A stretch of DNA of 64,000 nt, taken from assembly GCA_021769725.1 (NCBI GenBank), contig JAETSI010000002.1, positions 62,001 through 126,000 on the forward strand. The letters run 5' to 3'. This document shows positions 62,920-64,000 of the stretch, piece after piece; within the stretch, counting starts at the first letter, position 1, and each line of letters opens with the position of its first letter. Position numbers and translations under genes: made by a program. The notes under the pieces are model-generated. The model had not been told where the DNA came from. It was given only the letters and a program-made list of their open reading frames with translations, and did no database searches. The stretch is from Oscillospiraceae bacterium (GTDB lineage: Bacteria; Bacillota; Clostridia; Oscillospirales; Ruminococcaceae).

Positions 62920-62964
62920 GAAAAACGTCTCCTCAATTGTGATTTTTTAAGCAATATTAATTAT

Positions 62965-62993
62965 ATTATAACATTTTTCCTCAGAAAATGCAA
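62965..62993 (-). promoter_or_regulatory. Promoter of the hybrid kinase gene
   Basis: On the minus strand TTGCAT (62988-62993), a 17-base spacer and TATAAT (62965-62970). Confidence 0.6.
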
Positions 62994-63072
62994 TACTAAA
63001 TTTTGAAATGGTTCATAGTATTACTTCTATTGTAATCCTACAAATTGATTTCTGTTATAGCATATCACAATA

Positions 63073-63101
63073 TTGACACAAATATCAATATGTGGTATAA
63101 T
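63073..63101 (+). promoter_or_regulatory. Consensus sigma-A promoter of aroC
   Basis: Perfect TTGACA (63073-63078), 17-base spacer and TATAAT (63096-63101), 34 bases before the TTG start. Confidence 0.8.
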
Positions 63102-63135
63102 ATAAATATATTTTCCAAAACAGGAGCTGACTAAT

Positions 63136-64000
63136 TTGAAAAATACTTTTGGTTCAAGCGTTTCGGTCACCATTTTTGGCGAGAGTCATGGCAGCATGAT
63201 CGGCGCCGTTCTTGACGGAATTGCTCCCGGTGTTACGGTAGATGAAGAATTTATTGCCGCACAGATGTCACTCAGGAGAGCTTCGGGATCTATCTCCACT
63301 GCACGTCACGAAGCAGATAAAGTGAGGATAGTGAGCGGTGTTTTCAACGGGAAAACCACGGGAACTCCTATCACATTCATTATTGAAAATCAGGATACAA
63401 GAAGCCGTGATTACGGTGAGCTTGCTTATAAGGCACGTCCCGGACACGCTGATTATACGGCTTTTATGAAGTATCACGGCTATCAGGATTTCCGTGGCGG
63501 CGGTCATTTTTCCGGAAGGATAACTGCCGGTCTTGTGGCTTCCGGAGCTGTTGCTATAAGTGCTCTCAAGGCAAAGAATATCAGGATCGGAACGCACATC
63601 CTATCCTGTGCCGGAGTTTATGACCGCAGCTTTTCCGAAAATCCGGAAACTGATATAGAAAAGCTGGGAACATCTGCTTTTGCTGTTCTTGACGAGAGTG
63701 TTAAGGACAAGATGATTGCCGGAATAGAAGCGGCAAAGAGTGTCGGAGACAGCGTTGGCGGACGCCTTGAAACAGTCGTTACAGGAGTTCCGGCAGGAGT
63801 AGGCGAGCCGTGGTTCGATACCCTTGAAAGTGTGCTTTCGCATATTATTTTCAGTATTCCTGCGGTTAAGGGCGTTGAATTCGGCGACGGATTTGGTCTT
63901 GCAGATATGACCGGCAGTCAGGCAAACGATCCTTTCCGTTCTGAGAACGGAACTATATGTACCGAGACGAATCACTGCGGCGGTATTCTTGGCGGAATCT
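63136..64000 (+). CDS. aroC: Chorismate synthase, 3' end missing
   Basis: Makes chorismate from EPSP, the last step of the shikimate pathway, using reduced FMN. The start is TTG 63136 with AGGAG upstream; the frame is open to the right edge of the window. Family signatures are visible: FGSSVSVTIFGESHG at the N-terminus, RRASGSISTARHEADKV, and FRGGGHFSGRITAGL, which is the second classical signature. About 288 residues of the usual 360 or so are present. It begins a new transcription unit divergent from the hybrid kinase. Confidence 0.95.
   Translation, partial: MKNTFGSSVSVTIFGESHGSMIGAVLDGIAPGVTVDEEFIAAQMSLRRASGSISTARHEADKVRIVSGVFNGKTTGTPITFIIENQDTRSRDYGELAYKARPGHADYTAFMKYHGYQDFRGGGHFSGRITAGLVASGAVAISALKAKNIRIGTHILSCAGVYDRSFSENPETDIEKLGTSAFAVLDESVKDKMIAGIEAAKSVGDSVGGRLETVVTGVPAGVGEPWFDTLESVLSHIIFSIPAVKGVEFGDGFGLADMTGSQANDPFRSENGTICTETNHCGGILGGI

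Overview
The window is a chromosomal segment of a low-to-mid GC Gram-positive bacterium of the Clostridia, most likely a Ruminococcus-type gut or rumen species. The grounds are two proteins that end in cellulosome-type dockerins (a GH5 cellulase and an SGNH hydrolase), a small acid-soluble spore protein, meso-diaminopimelate chemistry (MurE with a DNPR motif plus diaminopimelate dehydrogenase), near-consensus sigma-A promoters with 17 bp spacers, and strong AGGAGG ribosome sites with occasional TTG/GTG starts. The species itself is inferred. No prophage, insertion sequence transposase, CRISPR array, rRNA or conventional tRNA was seen.

Layout. 1-12.9 kb: division and cell-wall (dcw) cluster in the order penicillin-binding protein (cut by the window edge), murE, mraY, ftsW, murG, murA, ftsQ/divIB, ftsZ, then a DivIVA-like coiled-coil protein. 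murD, murC and ftsA are not in this stretch. 12.9-13.8 kb: two small redox/zinc genes, a zinc-ribbon protein and a DUF1858 protein, each preceded by a strikingly structured leader. 13.8-21.7 kb: a tight co-directional run of tRNA/rRNA modification, ribosome quality control and DNA repair genes (TrmK-Nif3 fusion, RlmA-like, RqcH, 3-methyladenine glycosylase, AraC regulator, small membrane protein, Nth), ending in a dockerin SGNH hydrolase gene broken by an in-frame TAG. 21.7-28.6 kb: GH25 lysozyme, mannose-6-phosphate isomerase, ROK glucokinase, an ECF sigma factor with a membrane-anchored beta-propeller partner, and diaminopimelate dehydrogenase.

28.6-33.8 kb: a palindromic MITE-like element, an AI-2E family permease and a ferrous iron locus (feoA, feoA, feoB with an acidic insertion, and a 52-residue Cys-rich membrane peptide). 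33.8-45.2 kb, mostly minus strand: degenerate GGDEF protein, polytopic glycosyltransferase, VanY-type carboxypeptidase lipoprotein, ABC-F ATPase with a degenerate second half, lipoprotein, GH5 cellulase, spore protein (plus strand), DegV, TrmL. 45.2-52.3 kb: ruvX-pyrD-pyrK, smpB, a divergent AraC/MATE pair and two tandem paralogous membrane proteins with nearly identical promoters. 52.3-55.3 kb: zinc uptake operon (zur, znuA, znuC, znuB) behind a Fur-family-like operator. 55.4-62.9 kb: an orphan sugar-binding lipoprotein translationally coupled to a membrane diguanylate cyclase, next to a 1539-residue hybrid histidine kinase; no permease genes accompany them, so this looks like a sensory locus. 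The window ends inside aroC (chorismate synthase).

The main leads for novelty are the structured RNA-like regions at 12905-12967 and about 13325-13562, the TrmK-Nif3 fusion, the orphan binding protein/cyclase/kinase locus, the degenerate ABC-F and GGDEF proteins, and the promoter-plus-gene duplication at 50.4-52.0 kb.
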